A DNA stretch of 64,000 nt from Microbacterium hominis NBRC 15708 (GCF_001592125.1 NZ_BCWI01000012.1:1-64000); one strand, 5' to 3'. Shown: positions 45,473 to 52,510, counted from the first letter of the stretch. Notes: generated by a model from the letters alone, not told the origin. A program made the numbers and translations.

Positions 45473-45763
45473 TCAGCCCTCGAGGTCGATGAGCCGCTCG
45501 TCGACCGTGCGACGGCGGCGGATCGTGCGGGCTTCCTGGGCGCGTGCTTCGACGAGCGCGGTCAGTCGGTCGAGGACCGCGCATGCGTCCGCGAGCGGCA
45601 GATGCCCGGCGAGGGCGACGGTCAGGTCCGCGGCTTCATGGCTTCGGAGGGGGACCGGCAACGATCCCGGCAAGCTGAGGTCGACGGTCGAGGTGTGGGT
45701 GAACGTGGTGGACTCGACGAGGATCGTCCCGCCCGCGAACCGCGCGTTGATGACAGCGGTCAT
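45473..45763 (-). CDS. Prophage early protein of unknown function
   Basis: A 96-residue protein: a short beta-rich start (NARFAGGTILVESTTFTHTS) followed by helices rich in Ala/Leu/Arg (DACAVLDRLTALVEARAQEA). No family recognised. The ATG at 45763 overlaps the previous gene stop by 4 bp, and its stop lies next to the initiator start, so it belongs to the early transcript from the promoter near 46575. Confidence 0.6.
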   Translation of the reverse strand: MTAVINARFAGGTILVESTTFTHTSTVDLSLPGSLPVPLRSHEAADLTVALAGHLPLADACAVLDRLTALVEARAQEARTIRRRRTVDERLIDLEG

Positions 45764-46047
45764 GCGCTCGGCTCGCCCTCGGTGCGCTCGACGAGCGAGA
45801 GGGCACGGTGTGTCGCGGCCGCGAGGGCACGCAGGTAGCGCAGGTCGACGTCGACCTCGACGGCATCGGGTGACGAGCCCCACGCGAACCGGACATCGAC
45901 TCCGAGGTCGCTACCGTCCGCGGCGAACGCGTGCATGATCGAGACTCGGATGCCCTCGACCTCGTGGTCTTCGATGACGGTCGTGACCTCGTCGACGGGC
46001 CCGCCGTAGATGGTGGTCGGGTCGGTGGGGGACTGCATACTGTTCAT
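45760..46047 (-). CDS. Prophage early protein, acidic, unknown function
   Basis: A 95-residue acidic protein (many Asp/Glu/Val: PVDEVTTVIEDHEVEGIRVS, DLGVDVRFAWGSSPDAVEVD) with an Ala/Leu helix at the end. No family recognised. Start ATG at 46047 with GGACAACA purine-rich sequence before it; an internal ATG at 46038 is possible. Coupled to the next gene by ATGA. Confidence 0.6.
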   Translation of the reverse strand: MNSMQSPTDPTTIYGGPVDEVTTVIEDHEVEGIRVSIMHAFAADGSDLGVDVRFAWGSSPDAVEVDVDLRYLRALAAATHRALSLVERTEGEPSA

Positions 46048-46292
46048 GAGTGTTGTCCTTCGTTGGATGCTCGGCCGTCTGTCTGCTGCAACAGTCGGGC
46101 GGCTTCTTCGTTGAGTTGGCCGTGGAGTGCGCCGTCTGCGGCGCGCGTGAGTCGGAGAAGCCCGGTGAGGGCTCGCGCTGTCGGCCGGTCGAGCCAGACC
46201 CGTTCGGACGTTGCACCTCGGTAGACGAGGGCGGCGACCGGGGCGGACGTGTCGAGGTTCCGCGAGGCGGCGCGCGCCGTCGGATCGTTCAT
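46044..46292 (-). CDS. Prophage early protein of unknown function
   Basis: An 82-residue protein with a mixed strand-helix pattern (APVAALVYRGATSERVWLDR then PTARALTGLLRLT). No family recognised. It overlaps genes on both sides by 4 bp, which places it in the coupled early cluster after the excisionase-like gene. Confidence 0.6.
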   Translation of the reverse strand: MNDPTARAASRNLDTSAPVAALVYRGATSERVWLDRPTARALTGLLRLTRAADGALHGQLNEEAARLLQQTDGRASNEGQHS

Positions 46293-46522
46293 GCCTCTTC
46301 GCCGCCCGCGTCAAGCGAGTCCAGCCATGCGATGACATCAGCCCGGCGATAGAGCACGCGGCCACCAGCCCGGCGGAAGCGTGGACCCTTCCCCTCTCCG
46401 GCCCACCTGGCGAGTGTCGGCATCGAGATCCGCGTGTATGCGCTCACCTCCTGGCGCGTCGCGATCTCCGGAAGGTGCTCGCGAGGGGTACTCGGCGGAG
46501 CTGCGGGGGATGGTCTGGGCAT
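46289..46522 (-). CDS. AlpA/excisionase-like helix-turn-helix protein, first early gene
   Basis: A 77-residue DNA-binding protein: ATRQEVSAYTRISMPTLARW is the recognition helix-turn-helix, then EGKGPRFRRAGGRVLYRRAD is the wing. It is the first gene transcribed leftward from the control region, the position of cro- or xis-like regulators. The start ATG (46522) has GGAG 8 bases upstream. The TCGTATCT operator-like octamer spans that ribosome site. Confidence 0.7.
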   Translation of the reverse strand: MPRPSPAAPPSTPREHLPEIATRQEVSAYTRISMPTLARWAGEGKGPRFRRAGGRVLYRRADVIAWLDSLDAGGEEA

Positions 46523-46629
46523 CGTATCTCCAATGAATGACAATGTGGGTATGCATGAAGTGCCTACCATCAGGATGATTCAGCAGATACGAGTTGTTGT
46601 CAAGATGTGGATGCAGATATGGTCAGTGC
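46523..46629. promoter_or_regulatory. Lysogeny control region with divergent promoters and operators
   Basis: AT-rich for this genome. Leftward promoter: TTGACA (46598-46603), 17-base spacer, AATCAT (46575-46580). Rightward: TTGTTG (46594-46599), 18 bases, TATGGT (46618-46623), then 6 bases to the repressor ATG, so the repressor message is probably leaderless. The octamers TCGTATCT (46522-46529) and AGATACGA (46585-46592) form a perfect inverted pair, one over the early gene's ribosome site and one in the leftward promoter spacer. They are candidate operators. Confidence 0.65.
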
Positions 46630-47409
46630 ATGACAAACCCTCTTCCGCTCAAGGACTGGGAGCGCGAATACGCTCTCCGCATTCGCGGCTCGGTGAACGA
46701 ACTCAGGAGGCGTCGGGGATGGTCGATCGCCCGCCTCGGCGACGAGTTGCGAAAGCTTGGATGGTCGCTGAGCTTGGACACGCTCAACGGCATGCTCAGC
46801 TCGACTAAGCGCAGTTCGTTCACGGTCGGGGAGGTCATGACTCTCGCTGCTGCGCTGAACGTCGCGCCCACCTATCTGATGCTTGGCCTGCCCTCGACGG
46901 AAGACTTGCCTGCGAGTGAGGTGATTCCGAGCCCCGACGTGGCGACCGTCTGGGGATGGGTCTCGGGACGCGGATTCAGGGGGGCACTTGAGCCCGCCTA
47001 CTTCGGCCCGCTCGACAAATACGCCGAAGCACTGACATACGCGAGGTGGCATAACGCGCTCTGGATCGAGTCCGACGGCGCGTTCGGCCAGACCGCGCTG
47101 CAGCAAGATCTCGTCGAGATCGCCAATTCGCGTGCTCGGTGGTCCGACTACGTTGCTGCGGGGTACGACGTTCCCGATGTGCCGGAGCTGCCAGCGGTGC
47201 TCGTTGACGCGATCGCCGCTTTAGAGAACGTCGCCCCGGGGCGATCAGTGGAGCATGTGACACTCGGGCCCTTTGCAGGCCTTAGCGACGAGCATTGGCT
47301 GCAGGCGGCTCGTGACTACATCGAGGCGTACCGCCGGAGCGAGTTCGAACGCTCGCGCCTGCTTGAGCTTGGTGGAAACGATGCCCCGGCCGCGAACTCC
47401 GCTGAGTAG
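46630..47409 (+). CDS. Prophage repressor-like XRE helix-turn-helix protein
   Basis: A 259-residue regulator. The N-terminal XRE-type helix-turn-helix (about 12-75) includes RGWSIARLGDELRKLGWSLS and TVGEVMTLAAALNVAPTYLM. The C-terminal domain (about 95-259) has no recognised peptidase site, so it may not be cleaved like lambda CI. It is transcribed away from the early genes, and its end overlaps the integrase gene by 29 bp, so repressor and integrase are probably one lysogeny operon. The start follows a TATGGT -10 by 6 bases. Confidence 0.8.
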   Translation: MTNPLPLKDWEREYALRIRGSVNELRRRRGWSIARLGDELRKLGWSLSLDTLNGMLSSTKRSSFTVGEVMTLAAALNVAPTYLMLGLPSTEDLPASEVIPSPDVATVWGWVSGRGFRGALEPAYFGPLDKYAEALTYARWHNALWIESDGAFGQTALQQDLVEIANSRARWSDYVAAGYDVPDVPELPAVLVDAIAALENVAPGRSVEHVTLGPFAGLSDEHWLQAARDYIEAYRRSEFERSRLLELGGNDAPAANSAE

Positions 47410-48499
47410 CTACGGTCGGATCTCGACGGTCGAGGTCGAGCCCGGGAAGTGGCGTGCGCGCGCACGCTACCGGTTCGAGTCGGGCCGGCTGAAGCAGGTC
47501 GAGCGGTTCGCGCCGTCGCGGCCGAAGGCCGAAGCGGCGCTGCGGCGCGCTCTCACGGAGATCCAGGAGTCGACGACGGTGGAGGTGAAGCGGGAGACGC
47601 GCGTGCGGGATCTCGGTGAGCGGTTCCTCGTCGAGAAGGCGGGGCGTGCGCCGCGGACGGTCGAGGATTACACGTACATCGTCCGCCAGGTCATCATTCC
47701 GAGGATTGGCGACCTCGCGGTGTCTGAGGCGACGGCGGACCGCCTGCAGCGCGTCCTGGACGACGTCGCGGTCGACCGTGGTCCCGGGCAGGCGAAGAAG
47801 ACGCGTGCGGTGCTGTCGGGCATGATGGGCGTCGCCGCCCGTTCTGATGCCGTGAAGTCGAACCCGGTGCGGGAGCTCGCGCGCGTGGAGGCGAAGGCGA
47901 AAGGGTCGACGGCAATCCCGGTCGACGAGCTGCCGACGCTGCTCGCGAAGGTCCGCGCCGACGAGCGGCTGCAGCAGATGGACATGGTCGACCTGATCGA
48001 GTTCCTCGCCGGCACCGGCGTGCGGATCTCGGAGGCACTCGGGCTCGACTGGGCCGACGTGGAGATCGTCGCGCCGGCCGGCATCCCGACGCTCGGCGCG
48101 ATAGTGACCGTGCGGAAGTCGAAGACAACGGCGGGGGAGCGGCGCATCACCGTGCCCGCGGCCGTCGCCGCCGCTCTGGTGCGCCGGGAGCGTCGAGACG
48201 GCCCGGTGTTCCCGACCCCCTTCCTCAAGCGCAGAGATCGTCGCAACACGGCGAACGAGTGGCAGGCGGCGCGGGAGCGACTCGAGCTGGGCGAGTACAC
48301 CTTCCACTCGTTCCGGAAGACCGTGGCGACCGCTCTCGATCAGGCCGGCCTCTCCGCCCGCGCGATCGCCGAGTATCTCGGCCACGCGAACCCGTCGTTG
48401 ACGATGAACGTCTACATGAGCAAGACGGTGGGCGGCACGGCCGCGGCGAGCGCTCTAGACTCTGTGATGGCTCCGCGAGCGATCGGGGAGCCGAAATGA
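47381..48499 (+). CDS. int: Tyrosine integrase
   Basis: A 372-residue site-specific recombinase. An N-terminal arm-binding domain (about 1-75) precedes the core-binding domain (about 75-165: VRDLGERFLVEKAGRAPRTV) and the catalytic domain. Active residues are Arg215 (GTGVRISEALGL), His309-x-x-Arg312 (FHSFRKT), His335 (LGHANPS) and nucleophile Tyr345 (NVYMSK). It starts inside the repressor gene end and stops 75 bp before attR, the usual place for an integrase using this tRNA. Confidence 0.94.
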   Translation: MPRPRTPLSSYGRISTVEVEPGKWRARARYRFESGRLKQVERFAPSRPKAEAALRRALTEIQESTTVEVKRETRVRDLGERFLVEKAGRAPRTVEDYTYIVRQVIIPRIGDLAVSEATADRLQRVLDDVAVDRGPGQAKKTRAVLSGMMGVAARSDAVKSNPVRELARVEAKAKGSTAIPVDELPTLLAKVRADERLQQMDMVDLIEFLAGTGVRISEALGLDWADVEIVAPAGIPTLGAIVTVRKSKTTAGERRITVPAAVAAALVRRERRDGPVFPTPFLKRRDRRNTANEWQAARERLELGEYTFHSFRKTVATALDQAGLSARAIAEYLGHANPSLTMNVYMSKTVGGTAAASALDSVMAPRAIGEPK

Positions 48500-48502
48500 A
48501 TG

Positions 48503-48521
48503 TGCGGGGTTTATGCGGGGT
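48503..48521 (+). repeat. Arm-type integrase site candidate, right
   Basis: TGCGGGGTTTATGCGGGGT, a 19-base exact copy of 32828-32846, directly after the integrase stop. Confidence 0.55.
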
Positions 48522-48555
48522 GACGTACCCTCGTATTCCGTAGACACCCCGATTT

Positions 48556-48573
48556 GGCCCGGGTTTCCGGGCC
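48556..48573 (+). other. Perfect hairpin just before tRNA-Thr
   Basis: GGCCCGG-GTTT-CCGGGCC, a 7-bp stem with a 4-base loop, ends 2 bases before the tRNA 5' end. It lies in prophage DNA. It may end integrase transcription or shape the tRNA leader. Confidence 0.5.
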
Positions 48574-48574
48574 T

Positions 48575-48614
48575 CGCCGGCTTGGCGCAATTGGTAGCGC
48601 ACCGTACTTGTAAT
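48575..48614 (+). repeat. attR: core repeat within intact tRNA-Thr
   Basis: Exact 40-base copy of the attL core at 32680-32719. The base after it is A here (TAATA) and T at attL (TAATT), which sets the end of identity in the anticodon stem. Confidence 0.92.
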
Positions 48615-48648
48615 ACGGGGGTTGCAGGTTCAAGTCCTGTAGCCGGCA
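48576..48648 (+). tRNA. tRNA-Thr (anticodon UGU)
   Basis: A 73-base tRNA. The acceptor GCCGGCT pairs with AGCCGGC (48641-48647), with A as discriminator. The anticodon loop is CTTGTAA with TGT at 48609-48611, and the T arm carries TTCAAGT. CC follows but the full CCA is not encoded. Its 5' half was supplied by the prophage, so its promoter must now lie in prophage DNA between 48500 and 48575; a TAGACA hexamer is at 48541-48546. Confidence 0.95.
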
Positions 48649-48695
48649 CCGTTCTCTGACACCCTGACCAGCTGACTCTTCCGCCCACCTCGCGG

Positions 48696-48887
48696 GTGGG
48701 TGTGGTTGGCGGGTTCGGCGGCTTCGGCATCCTCCTGATCGCCATTCTCGCCGGTTTCAATCCTTCATACGGTCCCCTTTACACCGTTTGGTTCGAATGG
48801 ATCGCCCCCGTGCTCATTCTGTTCGGCGCTGTTACCTTGGGGAGAGAATCGGGCGCTCACGACAATGATGGGGATCCAGATGCGTGA
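48696..48887 (+). CDS. Small membrane protein of unknown function
   Basis: A 63-residue ORF starting with GTG: a Gly-rich opening, two hydrophobic segments (GILLIAILAGF and IAPVLILFGAVTL) and an acidic tail. Two membrane helices are likely. It begins shortly after tRNA-Thr, in the accessory strip with decayed tRNA copies. No relatives recognised; coding status moderate. Confidence 0.45.
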   Translation: MGVVGGFGGFGILLIAILAGFNPSYGPLYTVWFEWIAPVLILFGAVTLGRESGAHDNDGDPDA

Positions 48888-49018
48888 TCGGCGTTACCCC
48901 CCGATCCGGCGCCATCCCGTTTTCGACCTCTGACCGAGTGCCAGCATCTGCTTTCCAGGAACGCCTGTCACGAACTTCGGTTCGGGGCAGAATGTCGGTT
49001 GATCAGAAGACCGCCGCG

Positions 49019-49096
49019 ATAATTCGGGGGTTGTAGGCTCACATCCTGCGGCCTGCACTTTTGTAAGCCCTGACCGGCTGACTCCTTCGCCCAACC
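49019..49096 (+). pseudogene. Decayed copy of the tRNA-Thr 3' half and flank
   Basis: ATAATTCGGGGGTTGTAGG and onward aligns with the tRNA-Thr 3' half at about 31 of 39 positions. Similarity continues into the downstream flank (CCCTGACCGGCTGACTCCTT against CCCTGACCAGCTGACTCTTC at 48662). It is the oldest-looking of the nearby copies and marks a former attachment site. Confidence 0.7.
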
Positions 49097-49121
49097 GTGC
49101 TCGAGATGTAGGGTCTGGGGT

Positions 49122-49226
49122 ATGGATGCCGCCTCGTTCATCATGGGCGCCTCCGTGGCGTCAATCGTCTGGATCTCGATCGGGGTCTTCATGACTCGGC
49201 GCGGCGGCGACTCCGGGGATGTCTGA
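49122..49226 (+). CDS. 34-residue membrane peptide
   Basis: MDAASFIMGASVASIVWISI and then GVFMTRRGGDSGDV: one hydrophobic helix, a basic pair and an acidic end. ATG at 49122. Located just after a tRNA remnant, as is the 63-residue membrane ORF at 48696, so small membrane peptides may travel with these att copies. Function unknown. Confidence 0.4.
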   Translation: MDAASFIMGASVASIVWISIGVFMTRRGGDSGDV

Positions 49227-49310
49227 GCGTCAACGGCCGATCTGGAAGTCCGGTCGGTGTCGGCGGATCACGCTCACGATGCTGGCGCCGAGTTGGTGGG
49301 GAGTACCAGA

Positions 49311-49781
49311 ATGACCAACGCGGACCGTGGGTACTCGGTTCATCCCAACCCGGTGTGGCGGGAGCGTGCGAACTTCATCATCAACGCGCGGTTGCCCGAG
49401 GAGGGGCGATTCGAGCAGTTGTGGTGTCGGCGGCTCACCGAGTCGACGTTCGAGGTCTGCTGTATACCGTTCTTCCTCTACGACGTGGCGCTGGGGGACA
49501 TCGTCGAGACAGAGTCCACCTCTGAGGGTCGCTTCGTGTTTCGCGGCGTGAGACAACGGTCGGGTCGCTTCGTTTTTCGTGTGCACTTCTTCGACTCGTC
49601 GCGGGACAGCCGTCGCGCGGTCGAGCAGTGGACGATCGGCGCGGGAGGGTTGATCGAATGGGCGACGCCGACATTGCTGGCGATCGACGCTGACAGCCCG
49701 GCTCGCGCTTCCCGGATTGGCGAGTGGCTGCAGGCCGAGAGTCGCGTGGGCCAGATGATCTACGAGACGGGGTGGCTGTGA
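49311..49781 (+). CDS. DUF4265 domain protein, copy 1
   Basis: A 156-residue cytoplasmic protein of the DUF4265 family. The centre LWCRRLTESTFEVCCIPFFL followed by YDVALGDIVE is the family signature. GGGGAGT precedes the ATG at 49311. A second copy (51236-51706) shares the signature and its overall layout. DUF4265 proteins are often found singly among small immunity-like genes of polymorphic toxin loci. No toxin is seen here, so an orphan-immunity role is a guess. Confidence 0.82.
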   Translation: MTNADRGYSVHPNPVWRERANFIINARLPEEGRFEQLWCRRLTESTFEVCCIPFFLYDVALGDIVETESTSEGRFVFRGVRQRSGRFVFRVHFFDSSRDSRRAVEQWTIGAGGLIEWATPTLLAIDADSPARASRIGEWLQAESRVGQMIYETGWL

Positions 49782-49867
49782 CCGCCAGGCTGCAGCGGAA
49801 TTTGCCGCAGCATGATTTCATCGACCATCGATTCTGTTTCGAATGGATGGAAAAAATACAGTGGTGA
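49778..49867 (+). CDS. 29-codon ORF coupled to DUF4265 copy 1, possible remnant
   Basis: GTG at 49778 overlaps the DUF4265 stop (GTGA), exactly as the HEAT-repeat gene does behind copy 2. The reading, MTARLQRNLPQHDFIDHRFC and nine more residues, stops early and shows no HEAT similarity. It may be what is left after a recombination replaced the downstream partner. The base composition drops sharply in AT-rich direction here. Confidence 0.3.
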   Translation: MTARLQRNLPQHDFIDHRFCFEWMEKIQW

Positions 49868-49919
49868 GTGAAAGGCCGAGAGCCAGATTGCGCACTTCAG
49901 CGGCATCGCTGCAGCATTA

Positions 49920-50360
49920 TTGGTGCTTCTCGGCGTGTTATGGGTGATGAATCCGACATATCGTGTGGCGGCAATTTCCAGAGCAGATGTCGTTGGCGAC
50001 TGGGTCCTCGCATATCCCAGGAGGCAGAGTATTACGCTCACCTTCGGACCCGGCGGCCGATTTCATTCTGCAGATTGGCCCATCGAGCTCGGGTGTTACA
50101 CCGCCGCGTCGGGTGTTCATATAGCCGACTTGGACTGGTCAGATCGCGCTCATTGGGAAGGTACATGGGGCGGGTATCCGAAGAGAGATGACGCGCTTGG
50201 GTTCGAGATAGACGTCTTCGCCGATAATCGATCCGGATGTCCTGTGTCGCCGGTGTTCTTTCTCGAAAGAGACGTTCTCGCTGGCCAGATGCACCTCGTC
50301 TACTATCCGTGGAGCTTGCAAGATGAGGACCAGAGGGTTCACTTCACGCGCTCAGATTGA
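49920..50360 (+). CDS. Hypothetical protein with N-terminal membrane helix
   Basis: About 146 residues. A hydrophobic N-terminus (VLLGVLWVM, with more hydrophobic codons upstream in frame from about 49887) is followed by a soluble beta-rich domain with Trp-rich segments (DWVLAYPRRQSITLTFGPGG, ADLDWSDRAHWEGTWGGYP). The start is uncertain: TTG 49920 or a rare upstream codon. GC content is clearly lower than around it, which suggests recent transfer. No family recognised. Confidence 0.5.
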   Translation: MVLLGVLWVMNPTYRVAAISRADVVGDWVLAYPRRQSITLTFGPGGRFHSADWPIELGCYTAASGVHIADLDWSDRAHWEGTWGGYPKRDDALGFEIDVFADNRSGCPVSPVFFLERDVLAGQMHLVYYPWSLQDEDQRVHFTRSD

Positions 50361-50410
50361 TGGCGCCGAGCGGCGGAGGCGTGTTGATGGCGCTGAGCGG
50401 CGGAGGCGTG
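50356..50410 (+). repeat. 27-bp tandem repeat, two units
   Basis: Two nearly identical 27-bp units, TTGATGGCGCCGAGCGGCGG followed by AGGCGTG, differing at one base, directly after the stop of the gene at 49920 and before the immunity-like gene at 50448. No function apparent. Confidence 0.6.
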
Positions 50411-50447
50411 GGTCTGTGTGGCAATATGTCGATAGGTAAGGAGCCTC

Positions 50448-51091
50448 ATGTTCGATGAGTTCCGACGCGTGTTCGGCGCACGACGCGACGTGGTGTCGAG
50501 TGCAGGCCTGCCCTGGCGCGATGACGCACTGCTTACGGTGCCCGGATACTCGTCCTTCATGGACGAGTTCGCAGGGGCCTCGTTTCGTGGGGGTCTTTAC
50601 CGTCTGCATGACGATGAGTCGGGCCCGGCCGCAGCACAGTGGATCTCAGAGATGTTCCCGACGACGGACATCCGCCCCTTCGCCTTCGATTGGCTCGGGC
50701 GTCAGTTCGGCTTCGACGCCGCGGCTGCGGAAGATGCACGTTTCCGATCGGTGCTTCTCGTCGAACCCGGGACGGGAGAGATCCTGACGATCCCCGCGAC
50801 GTTCGACGATTTCCATGACTCAACGCTGCACGAATACGAAGACGCTGCGCTTGCGTCAGGCTTCTTCTTGGAGTGGGTGAATGAGTGCGGGCCTACGCTG
50901 CCGATCAGCCATGACTACTGCGTTGGGTACCGAGTCCCGTTGTTCCTCGGGGGGCGGATGCTGTGACAAACCTGGAGCTCACAGACATGGCGGTCTACTG
51001 GGGAGTCACGGGTCAGCTGTGGCTGGCGACGAGAGCGATGCAACCGGGGACTGGACTGGGGAGCGTGAGCATCGGTCGTGGCGACAGCTGA
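50448..51091 (+). pseudogene. T6SS Tdi1/DUF1851-like immunity gene, frameshifted
   Basis: The intact first frame (50448-50966, 172 residues) has a GAD-like N-terminal half and ends CVGYRVPLFLGGRML. The Tdi1/DUF1851 family continues here with a V-x-NLE-x-x-DM-x-VYW pattern. That continuation is present one frame over (TNLELTDMAVYWGVTGQLWL) and runs to a stop at 51089-51091. Adding one base near 50957 would rejoin the frames into about 214 residues. It is a pseudogene, a truncated but functional protein, or a sequencing error. AAGGAG precedes the ATG. Confidence 0.65.
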
Positions 51092-51235
51092 AGGGCAGAA
51101 GCAGCAGCTCGATGCTCGCGCCGTCATCCGAGAAGGAGCGGAGGATCTGTCTGCCCTGCAACGCCGTGAGGGCGCGGATCGCTATCCGGCATCGCCGAGA
51201 GACGGCTCTCGGGACGTGCGGCGTGGAGGCCCACA

Positions 51236-51706
51236 GTGAATCGAACACCCAGGCAGTACACGGCGCACCACGAGCCCATCTGGCGAGAGCGTGCCAACTT
51301 CATCGTCGTCGCGCCGTTGCCGGAGCAGGACCGATATGAGCAGCTGTGGTGCCGGCAGCTGACCGAATCGACATTCGAGGTCTGCTGCATACCGTTCTTC
51401 CTCTACGACGTCGCGCTCGGAGACGTCGTCGAAACCGAGACGACGTCGGAAGGAGCTTTCAGCGTCCGTCGCGTGACGGAGCATTCAGGGCGTTACGTCT
51501 TCCGCGTGCTCTTCTCTGACCTCTCAGCCGAGACGCAGGCCGAGGTCCAGGACCGTGTGATGGGTCTTGGAGGAGCGGTGGAGCGGGGGAACCCCAAGCT
51601 GATCGCGATCGACGCGGAGAATCAGAGGGTCGCTTCCCGAGTCGCCGACTATCTGCAAACCCAGGAGGCTGACGGCAGGCTCTTCTACGAGACGGGCAGA
51701 GTGTGA
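51236..51706 (+). CDS. DUF4265 domain protein, copy 2
   Basis: A 156-residue protein of the same length as the one at 49311, with the same core (LWCRQLTESTFEVCCIPFFL) but a diverged N- and C-terminal part. GTG start. It overlaps the HEAT-repeat gene by 4 bp (GTGA). The identical FEVCCIPFFLYDVALGD core against a diverged remainder suggests duplication followed by divergence, as seen among immunity paralogues. Confidence 0.82.
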   Translation: MNRTPRQYTAHHEPIWRERANFIVVAPLPEQDRYEQLWCRQLTESTFEVCCIPFFLYDVALGDVVETETTSEGAFSVRRVTEHSGRYVFRVLFSDLSAETQAEVQDRVMGLGGAVERGNPKLIAIDAENQRVASRVADYLQTQEADGRLFYETGRV

Positions 51707-52275
51707 CCGCGCCAGGAGGCCAGGAGGTAGTGCTGGAAGAGCTCGGCCGCCTTGGGTATCATTTCGACTCGCTGGCAAACCTGCGTCGGTCTGGGCTCCG
51801 GTACGTCAGCGCGATCCCCGTGCTTGTACAGGCGCTCGAAGGATCAGATGATGATCGTGTCGCGATGGAGATCGTCCGTGCGCTGAGCGTTCCGTGGGCG
51901 CGACCGACGGCGACGAGCGCACTCATTCGGTTTTTCCGTCGAGCTGACGTGCCGTCAAATATGGGTGTTCGTTGGGCCGCAGGTAACGCGCTGGAGACCT
52001 CCTGGGATGACGCAGCTTTCGATGAGTTGGTCGATCTGGCGACGAATGTGCGGTACGGGCGGGGACGAGAGATGGTTGTGCTCGGGTTCGCCAAGTCGAA
52101 GCGTCCGGAGGCGGATCAGGTCTTGTTGGGGTTGTTGGCGGATCGTGACGTCAATGGGCACGCCGTGTCGGCGCTCCGGAAGCGAAAGGTGCGGTTGCCC
52201 GCTTCGGTGCTCGGCGGACTTCTCCAGGATGACCGCACGTGGGTACGCAAAGAGGCGCAGAAGGTTCTCGAATAG
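51703..52275 (+). CDS. HEAT-repeat protein
   Basis: A 190-residue helical-repeat protein. Repeats of the form A-x-x-x-L-x-x-x-D (AIPVLVQALEGSDDDRVAME, QVLLGLLADRDVNGHAVSAL, LGGLLQDDRTWVRKEAQKVL) match HEAT/PBS-lyase-like repeats, which bind partner proteins. Translation is coupled to DUF4265 copy 2, so the two may act as a complex. HEAT-repeat proteins occur as immunity proteins in toxin loci; that role is inferred only from context. Confidence 0.78.
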   Translation: MTAPGGQEVVLEELGRLGYHFDSLANLRRSGLRYVSAIPVLVQALEGSDDDRVAMEIVRALSVPWARPTATSALIRFFRRADVPSNMGVRWAAGNALETSWDDAAFDELVDLATNVRYGRGREMVVLGFAKSKRPEADQVLLGLLADRDVNGHAVSALRKRKVRLPASVLGGLLQDDRTWVRKEAQKVLE

Positions 52276-52445
52276 GGTCGCGTCCGCCGGACCCTCGCTC
52301 ATTGCACGAAGACGACTGGTTCACCCGCACCGCTGCGGACTTTCGGTCGGCGAATGGGTGGCGAACGGCACTGCCTGGAAGCGTATGCGACTGGCTTAAG
52401 GCCACTATTCGCGGCAAGTCAGCCCGTCAGAAGCCCGCTCCCGTG

Positions 52446-52510
52446 ACCCGGGGTTGCAGATTCAAGTCCTGTAGTCAGCACCGTTCTGACACCCTGACCA
52501 GCTGACTTCC
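52446..52510 (+). pseudogene. Copy of the tRNA-Thr 3' half and flank
   Basis: GGGTTGCAGATTCAAGTCCT and onward is nearly identical to the tRNA-Thr 3' half. The identity goes on into the downstream flank CACCGTTCTGACACCCTGAC and CAGCTGACTTCCG. The acceptor reads AGTCAGC instead of AGCCGGC and there is no 5' half, so it is non-functional. It marks the far end of a segment that entered at this tRNA. Confidence 0.8.

Larger units (their letters stand above)
32680..48614. mobile_element. Compact 15.9-kb prophage integrated in tRNA-Thr(UGU)
   Basis: Bounded by a perfect 40-bp direct repeat (32680-32719 and 48575-48614) that is the 5' half of tRNA-Thr through the anticodon loop. Tyrosine integrase and repressor lie at the right end on the plus strand. 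About twenty genes run leftward in one nearly gapless series with repeated ATGA/GTGA overlaps: early genes, replication initiator, HNH, terminase, portal, Acb2-like, protease-capsid fusion, connector, tail terminator, tube, tape measure, tail proteins, sigma-like and excisionase-like. No holin, endolysin or fibre gene is visible. Size and gene order resemble the very small siphoviruses of Arthrobacter and Microbacterium. Confidence 0.93.

Noticed and set aside
32680..48614. Gene transfer agent instead of prophage
   Set aside because: Integrase, att repeats, repressor and a replication initiator are present, which GTAs lack. The absence of lysis genes alone does not support it.
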